Assembly: GCF_026151205.1 (NCBI RefSeq)
Contig: NC_087075.1
Coordinates: 1,481,911-1,545,910 of the forward strand
Source: Bolinopsis microptera
Taxonomy: Eukaryota; Ctenophora; Tentaculata; Lobata; Bolinopsidae
DNA length: 64,000 bases
Reading direction: 5' to 3'
Part shown: in pieces, positions 1 to 11,719 of the stretch
Layout of the letters: every line of letters starts with the position of its first letter
How positions within the stretch are numbered: the stretch's first letter is position 1
The notes under the pieces: generated by a model
Seen by the model: only the letters and a program-made list of their open reading frames with translations
Told to the model about the DNA's origin: nothing
The model's database searches: none
Position numbers and translations under genes: made by a program

Positions 1-626
1 GAAAAATGTTGTAAAATATCCGGATATATACTAATACTGATCCGGATATATACTAATACTGATCCGGATGTATTCAAATACTGATCCGGATGTTGCTAAA
101 TTTAAAAGCCGGTATTATTCCGGAACTTATTCCGTAGAAACCACGTGAAGGAGGGGAAAATGTTAAACTCGCACCAGATTAGCTATACTATTACTAGTAC
201 TATGATAATATGTTCCTATTAGCTGCAGATGACTTTTGGTTTGTGCACCCTGCCCTGAGAAGGACTTCAGGGCGAGTAGGGGACATGTGTTGCTACTAAG
301 TGGGCTAGCCCGGATAAACTAAATCAGGTACAGTTAGTTAATACCTGGTAGCCACGTTCAGAGGGATAATAGAGGGTAATAAAGGGCCCTCTGTAATTAC
401 AAACGGTAACAAATGAAGTTCAGATACTTCCCAGCTTTTTAGTTCATCATGCCAAAAGCTCCTGAGGGCACCCCTCAGGATGGTTTCGCATCACGAGACT
501 TGGAACCAACCATCATGAGGTTTGAAGGTAATAGTTCACTTTGTTACCACTTCTAATTGAGAGTTGAATCATTTTTCTCGGAATTCGCCCGACTCATATT
601 TCCTGGTATTTGCTGTGCAAACTTAG
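1..626. other. Gene-free stretch with short direct repeats
   Basis: The first 95 bases hold three to four imperfect copies of a 22-bp unit containing CTGATCCGGATATAT. I see no exon that can be supported in the rest. An open frame in phase with the zinc-finger exon runs back to 557, so the exon could start earlier than the acceptor chosen for it. Confidence 0.5.
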
Positions 627-1273
627 CTGACGTGACGAGTAACACAATGGTGGAGTGCAGATTCTGTCGGAAGCAGTTTAGGACTGACGCCGAGAAAAAG
701 GAACACGACAAAAAGTGCCAATCTGAGTAAGTGCAGGGTTTCATTTTATTTTCCAGTTTCATAGCCAGGAAATAGATAGTGCATAAATATATAGTGTATA
801 AATAGATAGTGCATAAAATCGGTATATTTGCATTACAGTCTTGCTCTTGCTGTACCGGCCCTGGCATGCAATATTCTCATTTTCTTGGAGAAATCTAGCA
901 TAATTCCAAGCTAGGAACTAGAAAACTTTGCTAATTAACAGTTCTTTAATCTAATTAATAAATTAAAGAACTGTTAATCAAGGAATTAAAGAACCGTAAA
1001 TTAAGGAATTAAGAACTGTTAATTAAGGGATTAAAGAATTGTTAATTAAGGGATTAAAGAATTGTAACTAATCTGCTCGTTTTCAGGCGCCACAAGTCGG
1101 ATAGGTTTGAACAATATGTACAGAGGTTGGGATACAGTAACCATAGAGACCTGGCTCAGGAAGCTATCAGGAAGTTGGGCCCCAACGCCTCCATTAACAG
1201 TCTGCTAGAATGCGTTATACAGATCGAGAAGAAGAGGAGTGGGGGGAGCACTGCGAATAAGGGGAGGAGATAA
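627..1273 (+). CDS. C-terminal two exons of a zinc-finger / UBA-like-domain protein
   Basis: Exon A is about 627-726 and exon B is 1087-1273. The donor AG|GTAAGT at 727 and the acceptor TTTTCAG|G at 1087 join in phase 2, and the frame then runs to TAA at 1271-1273. Exon A encodes a single zinc finger of the form C-x2-C-x12-H-x4-C (CRFCRKQF...HDKKC). It could begin at the TTAG acceptor ending at 626 or at the ATG at 647. Exon B encodes 61 residues with a small helical domain (FEQYVQRLGYSNHRDL, then IRKLGPNASINSLLECVI) and a basic tail ending KGRR. The LGY...KLG...N.LL pattern resembles the UBA-like domain of Regnase/N4BP1-type NYN ribonucleases, but no nuclease domain lies in the window, so that link is inference. 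Upstream exons are outside the window or not seen. The stop codon lies inside the first unit of the following tandem array. Confidence 0.65.
940..1076. repeat. 22-bp AT-rich intronic direct repeat
   Basis: Five or six imperfect copies of a unit containing GGATTAAAGAATTGTTAATTA fill the second half of the zinc-finger gene intron, just before the acceptor at 1087. Confidence 0.7.
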
Positions 1274-3440
1274 GCTGCCTACCCAGGAGATAAGCTGCCT
1301 ACTCAGGAGGAGATAAGCTGCCTACTCGGGAGGAGATAAGCTGCCTACTCAGGAGATAAGCTGCCTACTCAGGAGGAGATAAGCTGCCTACTCGGGAGAT
1401 AAGCTGCCTACTCAGGAGATAAGCTGCCTACTCAGGAGGAGATAAGCTGCCTACTCGGGAGGAGATAAGCTGCCTACTCAGGAGATAAGCTGCCTACCCA
1501 GGAGATAAGCTGCCTACTCAGGAGGAGATAAGCTGCCTACTCGGGAGATAAGCTGCCTACTCAGGAGATAAGCTGCCTACTCAGGAGGAGATAAGCTGCC
1601 TACTCGGGAGGAGATAAGCTGCCTACTCAGGAGATAAGCTGCCTACCCAGGAGGAGATAAGCTGCCTACTCGGGAGGAGATAAGCTGCCTACTCGGGAGG
1701 AGATAAGCTGCCTACTCAGGAGATAAGCTGCCTACTCAGGAGGAGATAAGCTGCCTACTCAGGAGATAAGCTGCCTACTCAGGAGGAGATAAGCTGCCTA
1801 CTCGGGAGGAGATAAGCTGCCTACTCAGGAGGAGATAAGCTGCCTACCCAGGAGATAAGCTGCCTACTCAGGAGGAGATAAGCTGCCTACTCAGGAGATA
1901 AGCTGCCTACTCAGGAGATAAGCTGCCTACTCAGGAGGAGATAAGCTGCCTACTCGGGAGGAGATAAGCTGCCTACTCAGGAGGAGATAAGCTGCCTACC
2001 CAGGAGATAAGCTGCCTACTCAGGAGGAGATAAGCTGCCTACTCGGGAGGAGATAAGCTGCCTACTCAGGAGATAAGCTGCCTACTCAGGAGGAGATAAG
2101 CTGCCTACTCGGGAGATAAGCTGCCTACTCAGGAGATAAGCTGCCTACTCAGGAGGAGATAAGCTGCCTACTCGGGAGGAGATAAGCTGCCTACTCAGGA
2201 GATAAGCTGCCTACCCAGGAGATAAGCTGCCTACTCAGGAGGAGATAAGCTGCCTACTCGGGAGATAAGCTGCCTACTCAGGAGATAAGCTGCCTACTCA
2301 GGAGGAGATAAGCTGCCTACTCAGGAGGAGATAAGCTGCCTACTCAGGAGGAGATAAGCTGCCTACCCAGGAGATAAGCTGCCTACTCAGGAGGAGATAA
2401 GCTGCCTACTCGGGAGATAAGCTGCCTACTCAGGAGGAGATAAGCTGCCTACTCGGGAGGAGATAAGCTGCCTACTCAGGAGGAGATAAGCTGCCTACTC
2501 AGGAGATAAGCTGCCTACCCAGGAGATAAGCTGCCTACTCAGGAGATAAGCTGCCTACTCAGGAGATAAGCTGCCTACTCGGGAGATAAGCTGCCTACTC
2601 AGGAGGAGATAAGCTGCCTACTCAGGAGATAAGCTGCCTACTCAGGAGGAGATAAGCTGCCTACTCAGGAGATAAGCTGCCTACCCAGGAGATAAGCTGC
2701 CTACTCAGGAGGAGATAAGCTGCCTACTCGGGAGGAGATAAGCTGCCTACTCAGGAGGAGATAAGCTGCCTACCCAGGAGATAAGCTGCCTACTCAGGAG
2801 GAGATAAGCTGCCTACTCGGGAGATAAGCTGCCTACCCAGGAGATAAGCTGCCTACTCAGGAGGAGATAAGCTGCCTACTCAGGAGATAAGCTGCCTACT
2901 CAGGAGGAGATAAGCTGCCTACTCGGGAGATAAGCTGCCTACCCAGGAGATAAGCTGCCTACTCAGGAGATAAGCTGCCTACTCAGGAGGAGATAAGCTG
3001 CCTACTCAGGAGATAAGCTGCCTACTCAGGAGGAGATAAGTTGCCTACCCAGGAGATAAGCTGCCTACTCAGGAGGAGATAAGTTGCCTACCCAGGAGAT
3101 AAGCTGCCTACTCAGGAGGAGATAAGCTGCCTACTCGGGAGATAAGCTGCCTACCCAGGAGATAAGCTGCCTACTCAGGAGGAGATAAGCTGCCTACTCG
3201 GGAGATAAGCTGCCTACCCAGGAGATAAGCTGCCTACCCAGGAGATAAGCTGCCTACTCGGGAGATAAGCTGCCTACTCAGGAGATAAGCTGCCTACTCG
3301 GGAGATAAGCTGCCTACCCAGGAGATAAGCTGCCTACCCAGGAGATAAGCTGCCTACCCAGGAGATAAGCTGCCTACTCGGGAGATAAGCTGCCTACTCG
3401 GGAGATAAGCTGCCTACTCGGGAGATAAGCTGCCTACTCA
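1261..3440. repeat. 20/23-bp minisatellite carrying a GATA motif in each unit
   Basis: About 100 tandem units of GGAGATAAGCTGCCTACTCA occur, many with an extra GGA (23 bp). T/C and A/G variants (ACTCAGG, ACTCGGG, ACCCAGG) are mixed along the array. The first unit includes the last codons and stop of the zinc-finger gene (GGAGGAGATAAG), so the array forms the start of its 3' untranslated region. Each unit holds AGATAAG, which matches the WGATAAR consensus of GATA factors. Whether that matters is not known. Confidence 0.95.
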
Positions 3441-4123
3441 GAAGGTAGACACCATTGTAAATATTATGGACTCCTTTCTTTGGACGAGGAGATGAAAGTG
3501 ACCCTCCCTGAGATTATTTGCGGAACGTTTTAATTTCGCAAGTTAATTTATTGTTGCGATTGTGACGTGTATTATATTTTCTCGGTAAATATTTAATTTT
3601 CTGAGAGCCGTCCCGGGTCGGTTGAATATTTGCTCCAGAAACCTGTTAAAGATGTAAAACGTAGTATTTGTTTATACATTTCTGGAATTTTGCTCATTTT
3701 GCATCTTTGGCGGGGGGGGGGGACGTGATCGCCACTCCACATTTATTTCAAATATTTTCGGGTTTTCCCCATGGCGAAAATGGCGAAATATTGAGATTTT
3801 CAGCCAATTTTTCCGAAATTTGATGGCAAAAATGGCGATGATGCCCCCACCATATTTGATTATGATTTATTGATTTATTTTTAATGGCGACAAGTCATTG
3901 AAATAGTTGAGTTAACCAAAAGTACTGAGTTAGCAACATCAGAGTGATTTTTAAAGATAATAATATTTCTAATTATTTATATAAACGAATTTGAATGTCG
4001 CATGATATTTATCGATAATTCCTTTTTGACAATTTCTTATAAAGTGTGTACTGCACACTATTCCTTACTCGGTTCTCTTATTCTCTCGTACTATTCCCAG
4101 ACAAGGTGAAGCTCCAATGGAAG
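3441..4123. other. Gene-free stretch
   Basis: AT-rich unique sequence with a short poly-G run near 3,712-3,722. I see no exon, RNA gene or element. Confidence 0.4.
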
Positions 4124-4262
4124 TGACCTCTATAATTACGCCCACGTGACCTATAATTACGCCCACGTGACCTATAATTACGCCCACGTGACCTATAATT
4201 ACGCCCACGTGACCTATAATTACACTCACATGATCCTAATTACGCCCACGTGCTGGTCACGT
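4124..4262. repeat. 21-bp repeat with CACGTG
   Basis: About six copies of a 21-bp unit containing TAATTACGCCCACGTGACC. Each copy has a CACGTG E-box palindrome or a one-base variant of it. Confidence 0.85.
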
Positions 4263-4876
4263 GGGGGTTGTTCTTTGTGCTCCATTTAGTGAAGGCGCTT
4301 CCGAGGAATGCCCCTTCCGAGGAATGCCCCTTCTCCAACTATTAAGGAGGAATGCCCCTTCTCCAACTTTAGCATTTACACGTACAACTAAACAGGTGGG
4401 CTCACAAGGTTTCAGCCTTGATAAACCTTACTGTAGCTCCCTGTTATAATACCTATAACATTGAAACTTATTGTTTGAACTATGGAAGAAATAATTAGCA
4501 TTTCCCAAGGAATGATAATGAGCTATTACCCATATTGATAAAAATATTAGCGTTTTTGCTGTTCATCAATTTCACTGAATAACTGTTACCCGAAATGGGG
4601 ACTCAAATATTTAATAAATACTGGTTTCAAGGATAAAAATCTTCCTTCCTCAATAGATTCTGGTCAAAATTGAACTACGGTAATATAATACAAAAAAATA
4701 AATAAATATAAATAAATCCTTCGGCTTCCTGTAATTGGCTGGTTGCACTTGTGTAACAATGTGGCTGTTGGAATAACCGAAGTAAAATAAGTGTCTTGAT
4801 AAAAAAAATACAGGGTAATAGCCTGTCCAAACTCAGGCTACATAACATCATGTGGGTGTTACAGTACTTACTAGTG
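4263..4876. other. Gene-free stretch
   Basis: It starts with three copies of GAGGAATGCCCCTTC (4,300-4,370) and continues as AT-rich unique sequence. No supportable gene. Confidence 0.4.
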
Positions 4877-5073
4877 GGACAACAACACGTGACAACAACA
4901 CGTGACAACAACACGTGACAACAACACGCGACAACAACACGTGACAACAACACGTGACAACAACACGTGACAACAACACGTGACAACAACACGTGACAAC
5001 AACACGTGACAACAACACGTGACAACAACACGTGACAACAACACGTGACAACAACACGTGACAACAACACGTG
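4877..5073. repeat. 12-bp CACGTG minisatellite
   Basis: About sixteen near-perfect copies of ACACGTGACAAC. One unit carries CACGCG. The open frames across it on the minus strand (Val/Cys/His-rich) are a product of the repeat, not genes. Confidence 0.95.
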
Positions 5074-5856
5074 ATCTTGTATCTTAGTGTTGTGTGTTAG
5101 TATATAATATAGTGTTTGTTCCAATTCGGAGCTTGGAGGTGTTATCACTACACCACAATTTGGATGTAGTTCTTCTATATGATATTATCAGAGTTACATG
5201 TTGTGTTAGTAAGTCAAGTAATCAGTTCAGAAAATTAATGTTGATTCAAAAATGTGCTTCACTGCTGGAAGAACTAAAGCATGAGAGAAATCACAATATA
5301 TTAAGCAGTAAAACTAATGACATTATCAGCCCCCCCCCCTCATGTTTAACTTCTGAATTATAAGTCAGGATCAAATGAGAAGCATGAATGAAATTTGTAC
5401 TTTTTACATATTACGTATATCTAATATTTATATAAAATTACATAACTTAGGAAAGTTTCAGTGCCGCTTATTATCATAAATACATATTTAATTTTTATCA
5501 CTTAATTTCCTACAAATACTCCTCATCCTGCTCCTCTGGGACGGCGTTATTAAAACTACACACTTTTACTAACAATAATACTGTAATAACGCTCTCAACA
5601 TTACTTGCATACCTATCACCTATCTTATTTCCAATTTTATTCCTTGTATTTACACATAATATATATATATGCGCAAAATATCAAATATTTTACTGAATGT
5701 GACACTATTGCTAGAGTAGCAGAGAGAAACTATCTGTTTCACAACTAATCTTAGTGTTAAACAGTGGGCTAGTTGGCTTGCACATAACACTATACCGGTA
5801 CTGTGTTTCAACACTAGTGTGAAAAATATCATATTGTTAGCTTTAGATGTGGTTAC
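5074..5856. other. Gene-free stretch
   Basis: AT-rich unique DNA with no recognisable coding potential. It ends with TTAGATGTGGTTACGGGAG directly in front of the first GTGAGT of the next array, so the tail of an exon here is possible but unproven. Confidence 0.4.
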
Positions 5857-8800
5857 GGGAGGTGAGTCAGGGTGGGAGGTGAGTCAGGGTGGGGGTGAGT
5901 CAGGGTGGGAGGTGAGTCAGGGTGGGAGGTGAGTCAGGGTGGGAGGTGAGTCAGGGTGGGAGTGAGTCAGGGTGGGAGGTGAGTCAGGGTGGGAGGTGAG
6001 TCAGGGTGGGAGGTGAGTCAGGGTGGGAGGTGAGTCAGGGTGGGAGGTGAGTCAGGGTGGGAGGTGAGTCAGGGTGGGAGGTGAGTCAGGGTGGGAGGTG
6101 AGTCAGGGTGGGGGGTGAGTCAGGGTGGGAGGTGAGTCAGGGTGGGGGTGAGTCAGGGTGGGGGTGAGTCAGGGTGGGAGATGAGTCAGGGTGGGAGGTG
6201 AGTCAGGGTGGGAGGTGAGCCAGGGTGGGAGGTGAGTCAGGGTGGGAGGTGAGTCAGGGTGGGAGGTGAGTCAGGGTGGGGGTGAGTCAGGGTGGCGGTG
6301 AGTCAGGGTGGGAGGTGAGTCAGGGTGGGAGGTGAGTCAGGGTGGGAGGTGAGTCAGGGTGGGAGGTGAGTCAGGGTGGGAGGTGAGTCAGGGTGGGAGT
6401 GAGTCAGGGTGGGTGGTGAGTCAGGGTGGGAGGTGAGTCAGGGTGGGAAGTGAGTCAGGGTGGGGGTGAGTCAGGGTGGGAGGTGAGTCAGGGTGGGAGG
6501 TGAGTCCGGGTGGGAGGTGAGTCAGGGTGGGATGTGAGTCAGGGTGGGAGTGAGTCAGGGTGGGTGGTGAGTCAGGGTGGGAGGTGAGTCAGGGTGGGAA
6601 GTGAGTCAGGGTGGGGTGAGTCAGTGTGGGAGGTGAGTCAGGGTGGGATGTGAGTCAGGGTGGGAGGTGAGTCAGGGTGGGAGGTGAGTCAGGGTGGGGG
6701 TGAGTCAGGGTGGGGGTGAGTCAGGGTGGGAGGTGAGTCAGGGTGGGGGTGAGTCAGGGTGGGAGGTGAGTCATGGTGGGGGTGAGTTAGGGTGGGAGGT
6801 GAGTCAGGGTGGGGTTGAGTCAGGGTGGGAGGTGAGTCAGGGTGGGAGCCGGGAGACGAGTCAGGGTGAGAGGTGAGTCAGGGTGGGAGGTGAGTCAGGG
6901 TGGAGGTGAGTCAGGGTGGGGGTGAGTCAGGGTTGTGGTGAGTCAGGGTGGAGGCGAGTCAGGGTGGGAGGCGAGTCAGGGTGGGAGGTGAGTCAGGGTG
7001 GGAGGTGAGTCAGGGTGGGAGGTGAGTCAGGGTGGGGGTGAGTCAGGGTGGAGGTGAGTCAGGGTGGGGGTTAGTCAGGGTGGGAGTGAGTCAGGGTGGG
7101 GGTGAGTCAGGGTGGGAGGTGAGTCAGGGTGGGAGGTGAGTCAGGGTGGGGGTGAGTCAGGGTGGGAGGTGAGTCAGGGTGGGTGGTGAGTCAGGGTGGG
7201 AGGTGAGTCAGGGTGGGAAGTGAGTCAGGGTGGGGGGTGAGTCAGGGTGGGAGCCGGGAGGTGAGTCAGGGTGAGAGGTGAGTCAGGGTGGGAGGTGAGT
7301 CAGGGTGGAGGTGAGTCAGGGTGGGGGTGAGTCAGGGTGGGAGGCGAGTCAGGGTGGGAGGTGAGTCAGGGTGGGAGGTGAGTCAGGGTGGGAGGTGAGT
7401 CAGGGTGGGGGTGAGTCAGGGTGGAGGTGAGTCAGGGTGGGGGTTAGTCAGGGTGGGAGTGAGTCAGGGTGGGGGTGAGTCAGGGTGGGAGGTGAGTCAG
7501 GGTGGGAGGTGAGTCAGGGTGGGGGTGAGTCAGGGTGGGAGGTGAGTCAGGGTGGGTGGTGAGTCAGGGTGGGATGTGAGTCAGGGTGGGAGTGAGTCAG
7601 GGTGGGTGGTGAGTCAGGGTGGGAGGTGAGTCAGGGTGGGAAGTGAGTCAGGGTGGGGTGAGTCAGGGTGGGAGGTGAGTCAGGGTGGGAGGTGAGTCAG
7701 GGTGGGAGGTGAGTCAGGGTGGGAGGTGAGTCAGGGTGGGGGTGAGACAGGGTGGGGGTGAGTCAGGGTGGGAGGTGAGTCAGGGTGGGGGTGAGTCAGG
7801 GTGGGAGGTGAGTCATGGTGGGGGTGAGTTAGGGTGGGAGGTGAGTCAGGGTGGGGTTGAGTCAGGGTGGGAGGTGAGTCAGGGTGGGAGCCGGGAGACG
7901 AGTCAGGGTGAGAGGTGAGTCAGGGTGGGAGGTGAGTCAGGGTGAAGGTGAGTCAGGGTGGGGGTGAGTCAGGGTGGGGGTGAGTCAGGGTGGGAGGTGA
8001 GTCAGGGTGGGAGGCGAGTCAGGGTGGGAGGTGAGTCAGGGTGGAGGTGAGTCAGGGTGGGGGTGAGTCAGGGTTGTGGTGAGTCAGGGTGGAGGCGAGT
8101 CAGGGTGGGAGGCGAGTCAGGGTGGGAGGTGAGTCAGGGTGGGAGGTGAGTCAGGGTGGGAGGTGAGTCAGGGTGGGGGTGAGTCAGGGTGGAGGTGAGT
8201 CAGGGTGGGGGTTAGTCAGGGTGGGAGTGAGTCAGGGTGGGGGTGAGTCAGGGTGGGAGGTGAGTCAGGGTGGGAGGTGAGTCAGGGTGGGGGTGAGTCA
8301 GGGTGGGAGGTGAGTCAGGGTGGGTGGTGAGTCAGGGTGGGAGGTGAGTCAGGGTGGGAAGTGAGTCAGGGTGGGGGGTGAGTCAGGGTGGGAGCCGGGA
8401 GGTGAGTCAGGGTGAGAGGTGAGTCAGGGTGGGAGGTGAGTCAGGGTGGAGGTGAGTCAGGGTGGGGGTGAGTCAGGGTTGTGGTGAGTCAGGGTGGAGG
8501 CGAGTCAGGGTGGGAGGCGAGTCAGGGTGGGAGGTGAGTCAGGGTGGGAGGTGAGTCAGGGTGGGAGGTGAGTCAGGGTGGTGGTGAGTCAGGGTGGAGG
8601 TGAGTCAGGGTGGGGGTTAGTCAGGGTGGGAGTGAGTCAGGGTGGGGGTGAGTCAGGGTGGGAGGTGAGTCAGGGTGGGAGGTGAGTCAGGGTGGGGGTG
8701 AGTCAGGGTGGGAGGTGAGTCAGGGTGGGTGGTGAGTCAGGGTGGGATGTGAGTCAGGGTGGGAGTGAGTCAGGGTGGGTGGTGAGTCAGGGTGGGAGGT

Positions 8801-10776
8801 GAGTCAGGGTGGGAAGTGAGTCAGGGTGGGGTGAGTCAGGGTGGGAGGTGAGTCAGGGTGGGAGGTGAGTCAGGGTGGGAGGTGAGTCAGGGTGGGAGGT
8901 GAGTCAGGGTGGGGGTGAGTCAGGGTGGGGGTGAGTCAGGGTGGGAGGTGAGTCAGGGTGGGGGTGAGTCAGGGTGGGAGGTGAGTCATGGTGGGGGTGA
9001 GTTAGGGTGGGAGGTGAGTCAGGGTGGGGTTGAGTCAGGGTGGGAGGTGAGTCAGGGTGGGAGCCGGGAGACGAGTCAGGGTGAGAGGTGAGTCAGGGTG
9101 GGAGGTGAGTCAGGGTGAAGGTGAGTCAGGGTGGGAGGTGAGTCAGGGTGAAGGTGAGTCAGGGTGGGGGTGAGTCAGGGTGGGAGGTGAGTCAGGGTGG
9201 GAGGCGAGTCAGGGTGGGAGGTGAGTCAGGGTGAGAGGTGAGTCAGGGTGGGAGGTGAGTCAGGGTGAAGGTGAGTCAGGGTGGGAGGTGAGTCAGGGTG
9301 AAGGTGAGTCAGGGTGGGGGTGAGTCAGGGTGGGAGGTGAGTCAGGGTGGGAGGCGAGTCAGGGTGGGAGGTGAGTCAGGGTGGAGGTGAGTCAGGGTGG
9401 GAGGTGAGTCAGGGTGGGGGTGAGTCAGGGTGGAGGTGAGTCAGGGTGGGAGGTGAGTCAGGGTGAAGGTGAGTCAGGGTGGGAGGTGAGTCAGGGTGAA
9501 GGTGAGTCAGGGTGGGGGTGAGTCAGGGTGGGAGGTGAGTCAGGGTGGGAGGCGAGTCAGGGTGGGAGGTGAGTCAGGGTGGAGGTGAGTCAGGGTGGGA
9601 GGTGAGTCAGGGTGGGGGTGAGTCAGGGTGGAGGTGAGTCAGGGTGGGGGTGAGTTAGGGTGGAGGTGAGTCAGGGTTGGAGGTGAGTCAGGGTGGAGGT
9701 GAGTCAGGGTGGGAGGTGAGTCAGGGTGGAGGCGAGTCAGGGTGGGAGGCGAGTCAGGGTGGGAGGTGAGTCAGGGTGGGAGGTGAGTCAGGGTGGGAGG
9801 TGAGTCAGGGTGGGGGTGAGTCAGGGTGGAGGTGAGTCAGGGTGGGGGTTAGTCAGGGTGGGAGTGAGTCAGGGTGGGGGTGAGTCAGGGTGGGAGGTGA
9901 GTCAGGGTGGGAGGTGAGTCAGGGTGGGGGTGAGTCAGGGTGGGAGGTGAGTCAGGGTGGGTGGTGAGTCAGGGTGGGAGGTGAGTCAGGGTGGGAAGTG
10001 AGTCAGGGTGGGGGGTGAGTCAGGGTGGGAGCCGGGAGGTGAGTCAGGGTGAGAGGTGAGTCAGGGTGGGAGGTGAGTCAGGGTGTAGGTGAGTCAGGGT
10101 TGGAGGTGAGTCAGGGTGGGGGGTGAGTCAGGGTGGGAGGTGAGTCAGGGTGGGAGGTGAGTCAGGGTGTAGGTGAGTCAGGGTGGGGGTGAGTCAGGGT
10201 GGGGGTGAGTCAGGGTGGGAGGTGAGTCAGGGTGGGAGGTGAGTCAGGGTGGGAGGTGAGTCAGGGTGGGGGTGAGTCAGGGTGGGGGTGAGTCAGGGTG
10301 GGAGGTGAGTCAGGGTGGGAGGTGAGTCAGGGTGGGAGGTGAGTCAGGGTGGGAGGTGAGTCAGGGTGGAGGTGAGTCAGGGTGGGGGTGAGTCAGGGTT
10401 GTGGTGAGTCAGGGTGGAGGCGAGTCAGGGTGGGAGGCGAGTCAGGGTGGGAGGTGAGTCAGGGTGGGAGGTGAGTCAGGGTGGGAGGTGAGTCAGGGTG
10501 GTGGTGAGTCAGGGTGGAGGTGAGTCAGGGTGGGGGTTAGTCAGGGTGGGAGTGAGTCAGGGTGGGGGTGAGTCAGGGTGGGAGGTGAGTCAGGGTGGGA
10601 GGTGAGTCAGGGTGGGAGTGAGTCAGGGTGGGAGTGAGTCAGGGTGGGAGGTGAGTCAGGGTGGGGGTGAGTCAGGGTGGAGGTGAGTCAGGTTGGGAGG
10701 TGAGTCAGGGTGGGAGTGAGTCAGGGTGGGAGGTGAGTCAGGGTGGGGGTGAGTCAGGGTGGGGGTGAGTCTGGGT
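5857..10776. repeat. 4.9-kb minisatellite of 17-bp unit GTGAGTCAGGGTGGGAG
   Basis: Roughly 290 units of GTGAGTCAGGGTGGGAG with 15-18-bp variants (GGGGGTGAGTC, GGAAGTGAGTC, GGAGCCGGGAG). Every unit holds TGAGTCA (the AP-1/TRE consensus), the donor consensus AG|GTGAGT, and G-runs. There is higher-order structure: the same run of variant units, marked by GAGTCATGG, GAGTTAGGG and GAGCCGGGAGACG, recurs at about 6,694, 7,736 and 8,909. The near-identical 60-codon open frames there are by-products of this. Confidence 0.97.
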
Positions 10777-11719
10777 AACTCGTGTAATACCTAAACTGTT
10801 ATTCATTTAACTTGAGCAACTACACTCTACAGTGTTTCTGTTCACCTGTGTGTCTAATCTTGAAAAGAAGATCTTGATAGAGATAGCCTACATTACTTGA
10901 CAGTACCGTACACGTAGCTGAACTGATTCATTATACACTGAGTTGAGGCTTCAGCTAACTCTGCTTACATAGCTTCCTGCTTTTGAATGTATCGTAGATT
11001 ATTGTCCATTTACTCATTAAATTCTATCAAGCAGTAAGCACAGTACTAATGAGAAGTAATTATCTGCTCAACTAATTTTATCGATTAAATTAAGTAAGCC
11101 AGGAACGCTATGTTGTAATATCGAGATTATTGGTAGCGCAGACAGCGGGTTATTATCAGGGGGATGCCCCCGTTATTATCAGGGGGATGCCCCCGTTATT
11201 ATCAGGGGGATGCCCCCGTTATTATCAGGGGGTGCCCCCGTTATTATCAGGGGGGATGCCCCCGTTATTATTGCACGTGTTTCCTTTTCAATTCCTCAGA
11301 AGCGATAAGCACCCCACTGTAGTACTGTAGTAGCACTTCATCGGTATTTTAGGAATAACCAGCCATGCGTCCTGGTTACGCGTTTTAATCGGCCTGGTTG
11401 ATGGAGTGTGTAACTTTTGTAATATCGAATATATATATATATATTTGAGACATTCAGTGAAACAGTAAAACACGAAATTCACATTAAGCTATCGATTGTG
11501 TAATCTTTACATGTCTCATTCTGAAAGCAAGTTTATTAAAATAACTGTTCTATGAAGTAAATTAAAAACATGACAAAAATAGATCAATACTGAGATGGGA
11601 AATTTGTGAGTAAGTCTCATTCAATCATAAGATATAAACAAAAGATGCAGAGGTGAAAGTAAACATCAAAATGCAAGTGTCTGTGGAAAGATTAAATATT
11701 AAAGCATATCATATAAAGG
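10777..11719. other. Gene-free stretch with a palindromic short repeat
   Basis: Unique AT-rich DNA surrounds five copies of a 25-bp unit at 11,148-11,268 that contains GGGGGATGCCCCC, a short self-complementary sequence. No exon of the downstream PEDS1 gene was found here. Confidence 0.5.

Noticed and set aside
6694-9091. Three near-identical 60-codon ORFs
   Set aside because: They lie within the 17-bp array and mark its higher-order repeat, not a gene family.
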